DNA from: Actinomycetota bacterium
Lineage (GTDB): Bacteria; Actinomycetota; Actinomycetes; Streptosporangiales; Streptosporangiaceae
DNA length: 63,228 nt
Direction of reading: 5' to 3'
Assembly (NCBI GenBank): GCA_027314515.1
Contig: DAHVAR010000208.1
Span: 1-63,228, forward strand
The notes beneath the pieces were generated by a model that was given only the letters and a program-made list of their open reading frames with translations, was not told the origin of the DNA and made no database searches. This document shows, piece by piece, positions 9,106-17,102 of this stretch. The translations under genes were made by a program, and so were the position numbers. Within the stretch, counting starts at the first letter, position 1; each line of letters opens with the position of its first letter.

Positions 9106-10164
9106 TCAGGAGTAGTCGGCGATAACCCGGCGCGCGGCGCCGTCGACGGTGATGACGCCGCCGTGCGGGATGATCCACTGCGGCCGGGTGTGACCGAACG
9201 GGATCCCGGTGCACACGACGGCCTCGGGGTTGTAGCGGCCGGCGACGTCGACGATGACATCGCGCTGCTCGGCGCGGAGTCCGGCGCGCTCGCCGGCGGG
9301 CGGCCGCCGGGTGAAGTCGGACACCGGCGGGCGGGCTGCCAGGACCGCGCCGGCAGCCGCCAGGATGCCCCGCTCGCCCAGCGACCTGAGGATCCACCCG
9401 ACCTCGCGGGCCGGCGGCAGTTCCTCGGAGGTCTCGATGACGAGCACGCCGCCGTGCAGGACGTCCGGATCGAACGGGAACCGGCCCGCGGCGAGAATCC
9501 ACTGGATCACCTCGATGCAGCCGCCCCAGGTCCGGCCGCTCACCGAGCGGGGCGGGCCGTGCCAGGTCCAGGGCTCGGCCGGCTCGCGCTCACCGAAATG
9601 GGTAAGCGCACGCGGGTCGCCCCAGTCGATGCCGTAATCCTCGGACTCGCCTGGCTCGGTGAGCTCGATCGTCTCGCCGGTCAGCAAGGCCGCGCGCAGC
9701 GACCGGGCGTGGATTTCGTCGACGCCTGGCCCGGGGCCAAGGTGTACCTGGGACGATCCGCCGTAGAAGCTCGCGACGCCGTTCGCCCAGAGCCAGTGGT
9801 GCAGGTTGGTGTTGTCGCTGGTGCCGAGGAAGGGCTTGGGGTCGCGCCTGGCAAGGCTGGCGTCCAGGTGCGGGATGACGGTGATCTGGTCCTCCCCGCC
9901 GATCACCGAGAGGATGGCGCGGATCGCCGGGTCGGCGAAGGCCGCGTTGATGTCGGCGGCCCGTGCCTGCGGGCTCGCGCCCACCTGCCGGGTTGTCGGG
10001 AACTCGACCGGCGTCAGGCCGGTCACCTCGCTGAGCCGGCGCATCGCCTGCTCATGCACTGCGGGGAAGGTTCCTGCGGCCGCGAACGACGGTGACAGGA
10101 CCGCGATGCGTTCGCCCGGACGTGCCTTGGGAGGGTGAACCAGGTCGTGCGGCATGCGCGTCAT
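9106..10164 (-). CDS. S66 family LD-carboxypeptidase / MccF-like serine peptidase
   Basis: A 352-residue protein of peptidase family S66, which trims LD-linked murein tetrapeptides or hydrolyses microcin-C-type aminoacyl nucleotides (MccF self-immunity). The catalytic triad can be placed: the nucleophile Ser116 in LGTSDNTN, Glu244 in IETSEE and His326 in FGHTRPQ. These spacings fit MccF closely. No signal peptide is seen, so it probably acts in the cytoplasm, as LdcA and MccF do. It stands alone, over 350 bp from the next same-strand gene. The immunity role is possible but no microcin-like biosynthetic genes are near. Confidence 0.88.
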   Translation of the reverse strand: MTRMPHDLVHPPKARPGERIAVLSPSFAAAGTFPAVHEQAMRRLSEVTGLTPVEFPTTRQVGASPQARAADINAAFADPAIRAILSVIGGEDQITVIPHLDASLARRDPKPFLGTSDNTNLHHWLWANGVASFYGGSSQVHLGPGPGVDEIHARSLRAALLTGETIELTEPGESEDYGIDWGDPRALTHFGEREPAEPWTWHGPPRSVSGRTWGGCIEVIQWILAAGRFPFDPDVLHGGVLVIETSEELPPAREVGWILRSLGERGILAAAGAVLAARPPVSDFTRRPPAGERAGLRAEQRDVIVDVAGRYNPEAVVCTGIPFGHTRPQWIIPHGGVITVDGAARRVIADYS

Positions 10165-10337
10165 CGAAGCACATTACTCCCGCCGCGCGGGCCGCATTAT
10201 CGGCCGCCCCGCGCTCGTCGCCCTGACTGCCCTGGCTGCGGTTGGCCGGCCCGCCGCGCTGATCGGCCTGCTCGGTGGCTGGCGCGCGAGATCGCGCCGT
10301 GGCTGGCAGGATTGCGCATGTGGTGGCTGGCGATGGC

Positions 10338-10579
10338 ATGGCGGACTGCTTTATCTGCCGCAAGCACCGCGACCCGGGAACGCTGATGCCGGGCGGCCCA
10401 GTTGGCGGGGACGAACTTGTCCTTGTGTCCCGCATCGGCCCGCCGCAGGCACTCCGCGAGAGTTCTGGTGGACCCGCCTTGAGTGGAGGCGCCTCGAGCA
10501 GTGGCCGCAGGCGCGCCGTGGCAGCGCCGCGGAGATCGAGGCATTCGTCCGGGAACTGCGCGCCAGTCTGCCCAGCTAG
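10338..10579 (+). pseudogene. HIT-family hydrolase remnant (internal deletion and frameshift)
   Basis: The frame from ATG 10338 starts MADCFICRKHRD and continues PGGPVGGDELVLVSRI, a clear HIT-family N-terminus with its CxxC. The next segment is out of frame. In another frame the end reads GTPREFWWTRLEW and WPQARRGSAAEIEAFVREL to TAG at 10577-10579, a typical HIT C-terminus in actinomycetes. The core between them, which should carry the HxHxH active site, is missing. The remnant is 242 nt, about half the normal length. Its stop overlaps the stop of the convergent ABC transporter remnant in CTAG at 10576-10579. Confidence 0.65.
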
Positions 10580-11627
10580 CCAGTCGGCCCGTAGCGGTAG
10601 GCCCTGGCCTGCAGATCGAACAGCGCCGCGTACCTGCCGCCGAAATCCATCAGGTCGCTATGGCTGCCCTGCTCGCAGATGCGGCCATCCTGCAGCACCA
10701 GAATCAGGTCGGCCGTCCTGACAGTAGCGAGCCGGTGCGAGACCAGGACGGTAAGCGCGCCGGTTCGCTGTCGGCTCGCACGAGTGGCCTTGGTCCAGCG
10801 GGCAAATAGCTCATGCTCGGCTTCCGCGTCGATGGCCGCCGTCGGCTCGTCGAGCTGCCTGAAGAGCCGCAGTTCGGCCGCGGCGGAGGAGTTCGCGGCC
10901 AGATAGTAGAGCATCTCCGCGCGCCGACTGGGCTCGGCAGCGAGCTCATTGCCCAAGTTGAACAGGCCGGCTGTCTGCCGCGACAGCGCGAGCGCGGGCA
11001 GCCCGAAGAGCGGCATTATCAGCATCAGCGGCGAGATCGAGGCGAGCAGCGCCACTGTGACGGCGACCTGCACTGCGATCGTGATGGCTTCGATCAGTGC
11101 CGGGACAGCCTGCGCGAACTCCCAGGACTCGAGCTGCAGCAACTCCAGCTCGCGAAGGTGGGCCGGAGTCTGGTGAATCGCCAGCGTGGGGGATCGGCCG
11201 ATGATCTCCAGAAGTCTGCGGTTCAGCAGGTACTGCGTCCGGTCGCTGAGCGACATTTTCGTGCGGTTGCCGGCATACTCGACGGCTGCGGCGACGGTCA
11301 GCGATAGTGCGATGGCGAGACCGGCGAGCAGGGCTGGCAGGTAATGGCGGGCCGCCGCGGCGTCGGCGAATGCCCGAAGCCACAGCCCGGCCAGCGAAGC
11401 GGCCACTGCCTGCCCGGTCAGCAGGGCAAACGTCCAGCAGGCAAGCCTGCGGCCGGCCGCCCACGCGAACCTGAGGACGACCCGGTCCCGCGGGTCCGTG
11501 CGGCAGCCAAGCGCGCGACCGTCCTGCTGACGGCGGCGGCCAGCTGAGCTGCCCGGCGGGCCGCGTGGGAGGCGCCCCGAACCGGCTCGCCAGCCTGCGG
11601 AACTGAGTTATCACCCGAACCGTGCAT
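10576..11627 (-). pseudogene. ABC exporter (fused permease-ATPase) remnant lacking Walker A and signature
   Basis: The readable part (from GTG 11406, and in the same frame from about 11520) encodes an ABC exporter transmembrane domain, including LTVAAAVEYAGNRTKMSLSD and MLIMPLFGLPALALSRQT. At AELRLFRQ it jumps directly into the late nucleotide-binding domain: LDEPTAAIDAEAE (Walker B), VLVSHRLATVR (H-loop) and QDGRICEQGSH. Walker A, the Q-loop and the LSGGQ signature, about 200 residues or more, are absent. Upstream, the first about 30 codons lie in another frame (ARRAAQLAAAVSRTVARL near 11418-11627), so a frameshift is also present near 11500. Without Walker A it cannot hydrolyse ATP, so I call it a pseudogene. 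The deletion itself is in frame. Confidence 0.75.
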
Positions 11628-11725
11628 TTGGAAAGCGACTTATCCGGACTATTAGCTCACCGAGGCGCTCGTTTCGAGTGCTATGTCGGGAGCAGCCCAG
11701 CCCAGGTTGCGCGGCATCCTGAAAG

Positions 11726-11740
11726 TGGTTATGGTTTTCA
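11726..11740. promoter_or_regulatory. Zur-box-like site upstream of the metal ABC importer
   Basis: TGGTTATGGTTTTCA matches the actinomycete Zur pattern TGAAAATGATTTTCA at 11 of 15 positions, with the right half well kept. It lies about 100 bp upstream of the metal-binding lipoprotein gene, where a zinc-repressed promoter is expected. Inference from pattern memory and context. Confidence 0.45.
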
Positions 11741-11838
11741 TTAGCACTTCGCGGGTTCCGGTGGCCAGGGACGCGCGCAACCCCTCATCCGAGTAGCCGG
11801 CTGCCCCTCCCAGTCAGTGATCCCCGCTGGAGACCGCT

Positions 11839-12762
11839 ATGCAAGTCCGTCGCATCCTGGCTGCGATGGCTCTGACCGCCACCGCCGGCCTGCTCGCCAC
11901 CGCCTGCTCCGCTAATCCTGCCGGTACCAGTTCCGGCGTTATCGTTGCTGTCGGTGCCGAGAACCAGTACGCGAACGTGATCTCGCAGATCGGCGGGCGC
12001 TACGTGCGAGTCACCGCAGTCGAGAGCAACCCGAACACCGACCCGCATGCTTTCGAGGCCAGCCCGTCGGTGGCCAGCCAAGTCGCAGCCGCCCAGCTGA
12101 TCGTGCAGAACGGAGCCGGTTACGACAGCTACATGAACAAGATCGAGAGCGCGTCATCGGGCTCGGGCCGGAAGGTGATCGTCGTGCAGCAGGTGCTTGG
12201 CTTGCCAGGCACCGTGCCGAACCCGCATCTGTGGTACTCGCCGGGAACCATGCCGAAGGTGGCCGCAGCGATCGCCGCCAGCCTGTCTAAGCTGAGCCCG
12301 GCGCATGCCGCGTACTTCCGCGCCAACGTTGCCACCTTCGACACCTCGCTCCAGCCGTGGCTCACCGCTCTCGCGCAGTTCAGGGCCGCCTACGGGGGCA
12401 CGCCGGTAGCCGTCACCGAGCCAGTCGGCGATTACCTGCTGCAGGCCGCCGGCGCCGACATCATGACCCCGTTCGGGCTGCAGGCCGACATCATGAACGG
12501 CGTCGACCCGTCGCCGCAATACGTGTCCTTGCAGGACAGCCTGCTCGCGCAGCACAAGGTGAAGGTCTTGCTGTACAACCAGCAGGTAACCGACACGCTC
12601 ACCGCCTCGTTCCTGGCGCTAGCTCACCATTACGGCATCCCGGTCGTCGGCGTGTACGAGACCATGCCGACCCCGGGCTACGACTACCAGTCGTGGATGC
12701 TGGCCGAGGTCAGCGCCCTGCGCAAGGCGGTTGCCAGTAAGGTCTCCACGGAGAAGCTCTGA
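11839..12762 (+). CDS. Metal ABC transporter substrate-binding lipoprotein (ZnuA-like)
   Basis: A 307-residue cluster A-I binding protein for Zn2+ or Mn2+. An export signal ends in LLATAC with the lipidated Cys23, so it is tethered outside the membrane. Likely metal ligands are His70 in TDPHAFE, His130 in NPHLWYSP and acidic residues in VTEPVGDYLL and YETMPTPGYDY. The His-rich loop typical of many ZnuA proteins is absent. The gene opens a four-gene operon (binding protein, ATPase, two permeases) and its stop overlaps the ATPase start. Regulation by Zur is suggested by an upstream site. Zinc is more likely than manganese because of that site. Confidence 0.88.
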   Translation: MQVRRILAAMALTATAGLLATACSANPAGTSSGVIVAVGAENQYANVISQIGGRYVRVTAVESNPNTDPHAFEASPSVASQVAAAQLIVQNGAGYDSYMNKIESASSGSGRKVIVVQQVLGLPGTVPNPHLWYSPGTMPKVAAAIAASLSKLSPAHAAYFRANVATFDTSLQPWLTALAQFRAAYGGTPVAVTEPVGDYLLQAAGADIMTPFGLQADIMNGVDPSPQYVSLQDSLLAQHKVKVLLYNQQVTDTLTASFLALAHHYGIPVVGVYETMPTPGYDYQSWMLAEVSALRKAVASKVSTEKL

Positions 12763-13670
12763 TGGCGGTGACGATGACGGCTAGCGGAACTGCGCAGCCA
12801 GGTGAGGTGTCCGGCAAGGTACTGGCCGTCGACAGCGTCAGCGTCCGGCTGGCAGGCCGGCAGGTACTCGACGACGTCAGCTTCACGATCGGGCCCGGCG
12901 AGTTCGTAGGGCTGATCGGATCCAATGGCGCGGGCAAGACGACCCTGCTCCGGGTGATACTCGGCCTCCAGCAGGTGGCCAGCGGGCGCGTCAGCATCGG
13001 CGGCCGGGCCGCTGGCCGTGGGCTCGTCGGCTACGTTCCGCAGAAGATCCAGCTAGACCCGGACATGCCGGTGCGCGCACGGGACCTGATCGGTCTCGGC
13101 CTGGACGGGCACCGGCTCGGCATCCCGTTCCCGTCCCGGCAGCGGCGCCAGCGGGTCGAGGAGATGCTCGAGGCAGTCGACGCGACCAGGTTCGCCAGCC
13201 AGCGGGTGGGCAACCTGTCCGGCGGCGAGCAGCAGCGAGTCATGATCGCGCATGCGCTGATCAGCCAGCCGCGGTTGCTGCTGCTCGACGAGCCGCTGGC
13301 GAACCTGGACATCCGCAGCGCGCAGGAGATCATCGCGCTGCTCGCGGATATCACCAGGCGCCAGCAGGTCTCCGTGCTGATCTCGGCGCATGAGATGAAC
13401 CCGCTGCTGCCGGTGATGGACCGGGTCGTCTACCTGGCCGGCGGCCGGGCTGCCAGCGGCACCACCGACGAGGTGATCCGCGAGGAAGTGCTCAGCGCGC
13501 TGTACGGCCACCACGTGGACGTGCTGAACGTACACGGGCGGCTGCTGGTGGTCGGCCATGCCGGTGACGGATTCGAGATTCTTGCCGGAGACGAGACGGC
13601 GGCCGCGCCCGGCCACCCGGATCATGCCGGGTCGGGCACAGCCATGAGCAGCCTGGACCGACAGCCTTGA
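12762..13670 (+). CDS. Metal ABC transporter ATP-binding protein (ZnuC-like)
   Basis: A 302-residue ATPase that powers the zinc/manganese importer. Walker A GSNGAGKT lies at 53-60, the signature LSGGEQQ at 152-158 and Walker B LLLLDEP at 172-178, with an H-loop in LISAHEMNPLL. The start overlaps the upstream stop (TGATG), so translation is coupled. The last about 30 residues form a variable tail, and the TGA stop lies inside the first copy of a 24-bp tandem repeat (13659-13730), so the C-terminus has probably changed by repeat expansion. Confidence 0.9.
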   Translation: MAVTMTASGTAQPGEVSGKVLAVDSVSVRLAGRQVLDDVSFTIGPGEFVGLIGSNGAGKTTLLRVILGLQQVASGRVSIGGRAAGRGLVGYVPQKIQLDPDMPVRARDLIGLGLDGHRLGIPFPSRQRRQRVEEMLEAVDATRFASQRVGNLSGGEQQRVMIAHALISQPRLLLLDEPLANLDIRSAQEIIALLADITRRQQVSVLISAHEMNPLLPVMDRVVYLAGGRAASGTTDEVIREEVLSALYGHHVDVLNVHGRLLVVGHAGDGFEILAGDETAAAPGHPDHAGSGTAMSSLDRQP

Positions 13671-13730
13671 GCGGCCCCGGAACGACAGCCTTGAGCGGCC
13701 CCGGAACAACAGCCTTGAGCGGCCGGGAGA
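13659..13730 (+). repeat. 24-bp tandem repeat, three copies, spanning a stop codon
   Basis: Copies start at 13659, 13683 and 13707; the first two are identical and the third differs slightly. The core is ACAGCCTTGAGCGGCC. The ATPase stop TGA (13668-13670) is in copy 1, and copies 2 and 3 fill the gap to the next gene. Confidence 0.85.
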
Positions 13731-13737
13731 TGCCGCG

Positions 13738-14610
13738 ATGAACTCACTGCTCCGGCTGCTGTTCGCGCCTGGCTTCTTCGCCAGTTCCCCGGTGCACGTG
13801 GCGCTGGCGGTTGGCGGGATCGCCGCGCTGGTGTCGGGAGTGGTCGGTACCTTCACGGTGCTGCGCGGGCAGTCTTACTCCGGCCACGCGCTCGCCGACC
13901 TTTCGGTCACCGGCGGATCTGCCTCCTTCCTGGCGAGCATCAGTCCGCTATGGGGCTTCGCCGGGACCGGAGTGATCGCGGCTGGCATCATGGAGATGAT
14001 CGGGATCCGGCGGCCACGCGGCCGCGACCTGGCGACCGGGATTGTGCGCGGCGCCGGGCTCGGGGTCGCCGCGTTGTTCCTGTACTGGGACACGACGTCC
14101 ACATCCACCACCGGAGCCACGGTAACGATCCTTTTCGGCTCTATGTTCACGGTCGGCAGCAGCGCCATTCCGCTGGTCCTGGCCTTCGGGTTGCCGGCCC
14201 TGGCCATCATTGCCATCTTGTACCGGCCGCTGCTGCTCAGTTCGGTCAGCGCCGACGTGGCGGCCGCGCGCGGCGTGCGCGTCCGGCTGACCGGTCTGGC
14301 CTGCCTGGTCGCGATCGCGCTGGCCGTGTCATTGGCTGCCGTCACGGTTGGCGCGATCCTGTCGACAGCGCTGCTCGTCGGGCCAGCGGCGATCGCCTTG
14401 CGGTTGACCAGCACGCCCGGCAGGGCCACGGTGACCGCAGCTGTCATCGCGGTCGCGAGTACCTGGATCGGCGTGGTGCTGGCTTACGACAGCTTTACCT
14501 GGCCGCCGAGTCATGACGGCTGGCCGGTGAGTTTCTTCATCGTGGCGCTGATCTTCCTTGGGTTCCTCGCGGCTCAGCTGACTGGGCGGGTCCGCCGGGT
14601 GGGGGGTTAG
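13738..14610 (+). CDS. Metal ABC transporter permease (ZnuB-like)
   Basis: A 290-residue integral membrane protein with about eight or nine helices of the ABC-3 permease family. Family signs are VSGVVGTFTVLRGQSYSGHALAD near the N-terminus and AVTVGAILSTALLVGPAAIA near the C-terminus. The start is ATG 13738 with GGGAG about 10 bases upstream. It follows the ATPase after a short repeat-filled gap and is 6 bases from the second permease, consistent with a heterodimeric channel. Confidence 0.88.
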   Translation: MNSLLRLLFAPGFFASSPVHVALAVGGIAALVSGVVGTFTVLRGQSYSGHALADLSVTGGSASFLASISPLWGFAGTGVIAAGIMEMIGIRRPRGRDLATGIVRGAGLGVAALFLYWDTTSTSTTGATVTILFGSMFTVGSSAIPLVLAFGLPALAIIAILYRPLLLSSVSADVAAARGVRVRLTGLACLVAIALAVSLAAVTVGAILSTALLVGPAAIALRLTSTPGRATVTAAVIAVASTWIGVVLAYDSFTWPPSHDGWPVSFFIVALIFLGFLAAQLTGRVRRVGG

Positions 14611-14616
14611 CCGCCG

Positions 14617-15411
14617 GTGTTTGCCCCGTTCATGGTCAATGCGTGGGTCACGGCGTCGATCGTCGCGGTCATCGCCGGCGTGGTCGGCTTCTTCGTGGTG
14701 CTGCGGGGTGCCGCGTTCGTGGCCGACGCAGTGCCGCAGGGCGCGTTCGCCGGAGCGGCCGGCGCCAGCCTGCTGGGCATCAACACGCTGCTCGGGCTGG
14801 GGCTGTTCGCGCTCGCCGGATCGCTTGGCATCGGCTGGCTGAGCAGGCGTGCCAGGCGTGATGTGGCCACCGCGGTGATCCTGGTCATGATGCTCGGGCT
14901 CGGCGCGCTTTTCCTCAGCTTCACCGTCGAGTACTCCTCGGAGATCTTCGCACTGCTGTTCGGTGAGGTGCTCGGAGTGAGCACGACCGAGATCCTGCCG
15001 ATCGCCATACTCGGCGCTGTCTGCGTGCTAGTGGTCCTGCTGCTGTTCCGGCCGTTGCTGATGACATCGCTGGCACCGGAGTCGAGCGCAGCCGCGGGCA
15101 TCAGCAACGGCCGGATGGAACTGGTCTTCCTGGTCATTGTCGCGCTGGCGACGAGCTTGACGCTGCCGGTCGTCGGCGCGCTGCTGATCTTCAGCCTGAT
15201 GATCGGGCCGCCGGCTGCGGCTCGGTCGCTCACTGCCCGTCCGCTCGCGGCGGTGGGACTGTCAGTAGTCCTGGCGGTGCTGACAGTCTGGGTCGCAATC
15301 GCAGCCTCGTTTGAGACTAACTGGCCGGTCGGCTTCTTCGTCGGCGTCGGCGGCGCGGTGTGCTATGCGGCCGGGCGGCTGCTGGCATGGTTGCGCACAT
15401 CCCGCAGTTAA
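14617..15411 (+). CDS. Second metal ABC transporter permease (ZnuB-like)
   Basis: A 264-residue ABC-3 family permease starting at GTG 14617, just after the previous stop and a GGGGGG run. It shares the family pattern with its neighbour: VVGFFVVLRGAAFVADAVPQ at the N-terminus and TLPVVGALLIFSLMIGPPAAA at the C-terminus. Operons with two different permeases are common in actinomycetes. About eight membrane helices are visible. Confidence 0.87.
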   Translation: MFAPFMVNAWVTASIVAVIAGVVGFFVVLRGAAFVADAVPQGAFAGAAGASLLGINTLLGLGLFALAGSLGIGWLSRRARRDVATAVILVMMLGLGALFLSFTVEYSSEIFALLFGEVLGVSTTEILPIAILGAVCVLVVLLLFRPLLMTSLAPESSAAAGISNGRMELVFLVIVALATSLTLPVVGALLIFSLMIGPPAAARSLTARPLAAVGLSVVLAVLTVWVAIAASFETNWPVGFFVGVGGAVCYAAGRLLAWLRTSRS

Positions 15412-15562
15412 GCGGTATTGGCTAGCTAATTTCCCGCTCATGGTCTGGTCAGTTACTGGTTTACCGCGAGGTACCGGTATCTGCTCGCGAGTTACTGTGG
15501 CACGTGCACACTCTGGTAATAGCTTCGCGGTCGCCAATAGCGACGCGGGCGGCTGGTTCTTG

Positions 15563-17038
15563 ATGGCGCCCGGTGCGCCTGATGTCAGCACGCGCCCGGC
15601 CGGCGCGCGCCCGGCCGGCGCGCACCCGGCCGGCATTGCGACCGGAGGATTGCGGCGCCCGCGGAGGCCAGGGACATGGTTGCTGATCGCGGGCGTTCTT
15701 GCATTCGCGGTCATGATGGCGTGCTACTGCAGCTTCATCCTGACGCATCCGGCCTACCGCTGGCTGGTCCCAGTTGACATGCACGTCTACCGGCTCGGCG
15801 GTGAGGTTGTCGCGCACCAGGCGCCTGCTTACAACGCCAGGCTTGCCGCTCCGCTGTACGACTGGCCAGGGTACGGGCTGAAATTTACCTACACTCCGTT
15901 TGCGGCGGTGGTCTTCACCATTCTCCTGCTGCCGTCCTGGGCCCTTTTGCTGAAACTGTCCATCGCGGTGAATATCGCAGCGCTAGCCGCGACGATCTGG
16001 GTAGCCCTGGGTGGCCTCGGTTACCGGGCCGGATTCGCCCGCCTTGGCGGCACCCTGCTCCTGGCCGCGGCGCTGCTATGGACCGAGCCCGTCCAGCGCA
16101 CGCTCTACCTTGGCCAGGTCGAGCTGGTCCTGATGGCGCTGATCATGTGGGACCTCGGCCAGCCCGACCGGCGGTGGTGGAAGGGAGCCGGCGTCGGCAT
16201 CGCCGCCGGGATCAAGCTGGTACCGCTGGTATTCATCCCGTATCTGCTGCTGACGCGCAGGTACCGGCAGGCGAGTGTGGCGGCCGGGGCGTTTGCCGTC
16301 AGCTTGCTGCTAGGCGCGGTAGTCCTGCCGGCTGATTCGCGCGTGTACTGGCTGCACGGCCTGTTCCTGAAAGGCACTCGCACCGGCTTCCCTGGCTGGG
16401 AGGGCAATCAGTCCCTGCTCGCCCTGCTGACCAGGCTGTCCGGCAGCGTGGCTGGGGCCCAGCCGCTCTGGCTGCTGGCCGCGGCTGTCACCATGATCGT
16501 CGGCACCGTCGCCGCGGCCGCGCTTGACCGCGCCGGGCACCGCACCGTCGGGGTACTGACCTGCGCGCTGACCGGCTTGCTGGTGTCACCGATCAGCTGG
16601 GATCACCACTGGGTCTGGATCGTGCCGGGCGTTACTGCCCTGGTGGTCTACGGCATCCGGGCGCGGGGATCGATCCGGTGGGCATACCTGGCCGGAGCGG
16701 GGCTGCTCGCCGCGGCCTTCGGCGCCTGGCCCGGCTTTCTCTGGAATCAGCCGCTCGACCTCGGCGGCTTCTGGGAGGGCCTGATCTGGATGCCGCCGAA
16801 CACCAACCCCGGCACGTTCGCCAAGCTGGGGGACCGGCCCTGGTATGCCGAGTACCACTGGCATGGCCTTCAGCTGCTTACCGGCAACCTATTCGTGCTG
16901 GCCGGGCTGTTCGTCTTCGTGCAGCTAGCGGTGCTCGCGGTCGCCTGCGAGGCCGTTCGCCGCCGGGAAGCGGCCAGCCCGGCCGGGGCCGCGGACGCTG
17001 CAGATCTTGCCGGTCCCAAGCCGCTAGCCAGCAACTGA
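15563..17038 (+). CDS. GT87-family membrane mannosyltransferase
   Basis: A 491-residue polytopic protein of the glycosyltransferase 87 (DUF2029) family, GT-C fold, which adds alpha-1,2-mannose from polyprenyl-phosphate-mannose to cell-envelope glycans in actinobacteria. Family features are VDMHVYRLGGEVV near the first helix, with the key acidic residue, then GQVELVLMALIMWDL, GIAAGIKLVPLVFIPYLL and SWDHHWVWIVP. About eleven helices are present. The start ATG 15563 lacks a clear ribosome site. The N-terminal tail holds a 15-bp repeat (15591-15635) encoding PAGAR/PAGAH units. It converges on another GT-C protein. Confidence 0.85.
   Translation: MAPGAPDVSTRPAGARPAGAHPAGIATGGLRRPRRPGTWLLIAGVLAFAVMMACYCSFILTHPAYRWLVPVDMHVYRLGGEVVAHQAPAYNARLAAPLYDWPGYGLKFTYTPFAAVVFTILLLPSWALLLKLSIAVNIAALAATIWVALGGLGYRAGFARLGGTLLLAAALLWTEPVQRTLYLGQVELVLMALIMWDLGQPDRRWWKGAGVGIAAGIKLVPLVFIPYLLLTRRYRQASVAAGAFAVSLLLGAVVLPADSRVYWLHGLFLKGTRTGFPGWEGNQSLLALLTRLSGSVAGAQPLWLLAAAVTMIVGTVAAAALDRAGHRTVGVLTCALTGLLVSPISWDHHWVWIVPGVTALVVYGIRARGSIRWAYLAGAGLLAAAFGAWPGFLWNQPLDLGGFWEGLIWMPPNTNPGTFAKLGDRPWYAEYHWHGLQLLTGNLFVLAGLFVFVQLAVLAVACEAVRRREAASPAGAADAADLAGPKPLASN
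15591..15635 (+). repeat. 15-bp tandem repeat, three copies, in the GT87 N-terminus
   Basis: Unit CGCGCCCGGCCGGCG at 15591 and 15606 and a variant copy at 15621. It encodes repeated RPAGA/HPAGI in the cytoplasmic tail before the first membrane helix. Confidence 0.8.
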
Positions 17039-17102
17039 GCGTTCCCGTGGTGGCGCGGCTGCGGGACGTGCGGCTGAGCGCGGGCCTGGCGGCCGGGGGC
17101 GC

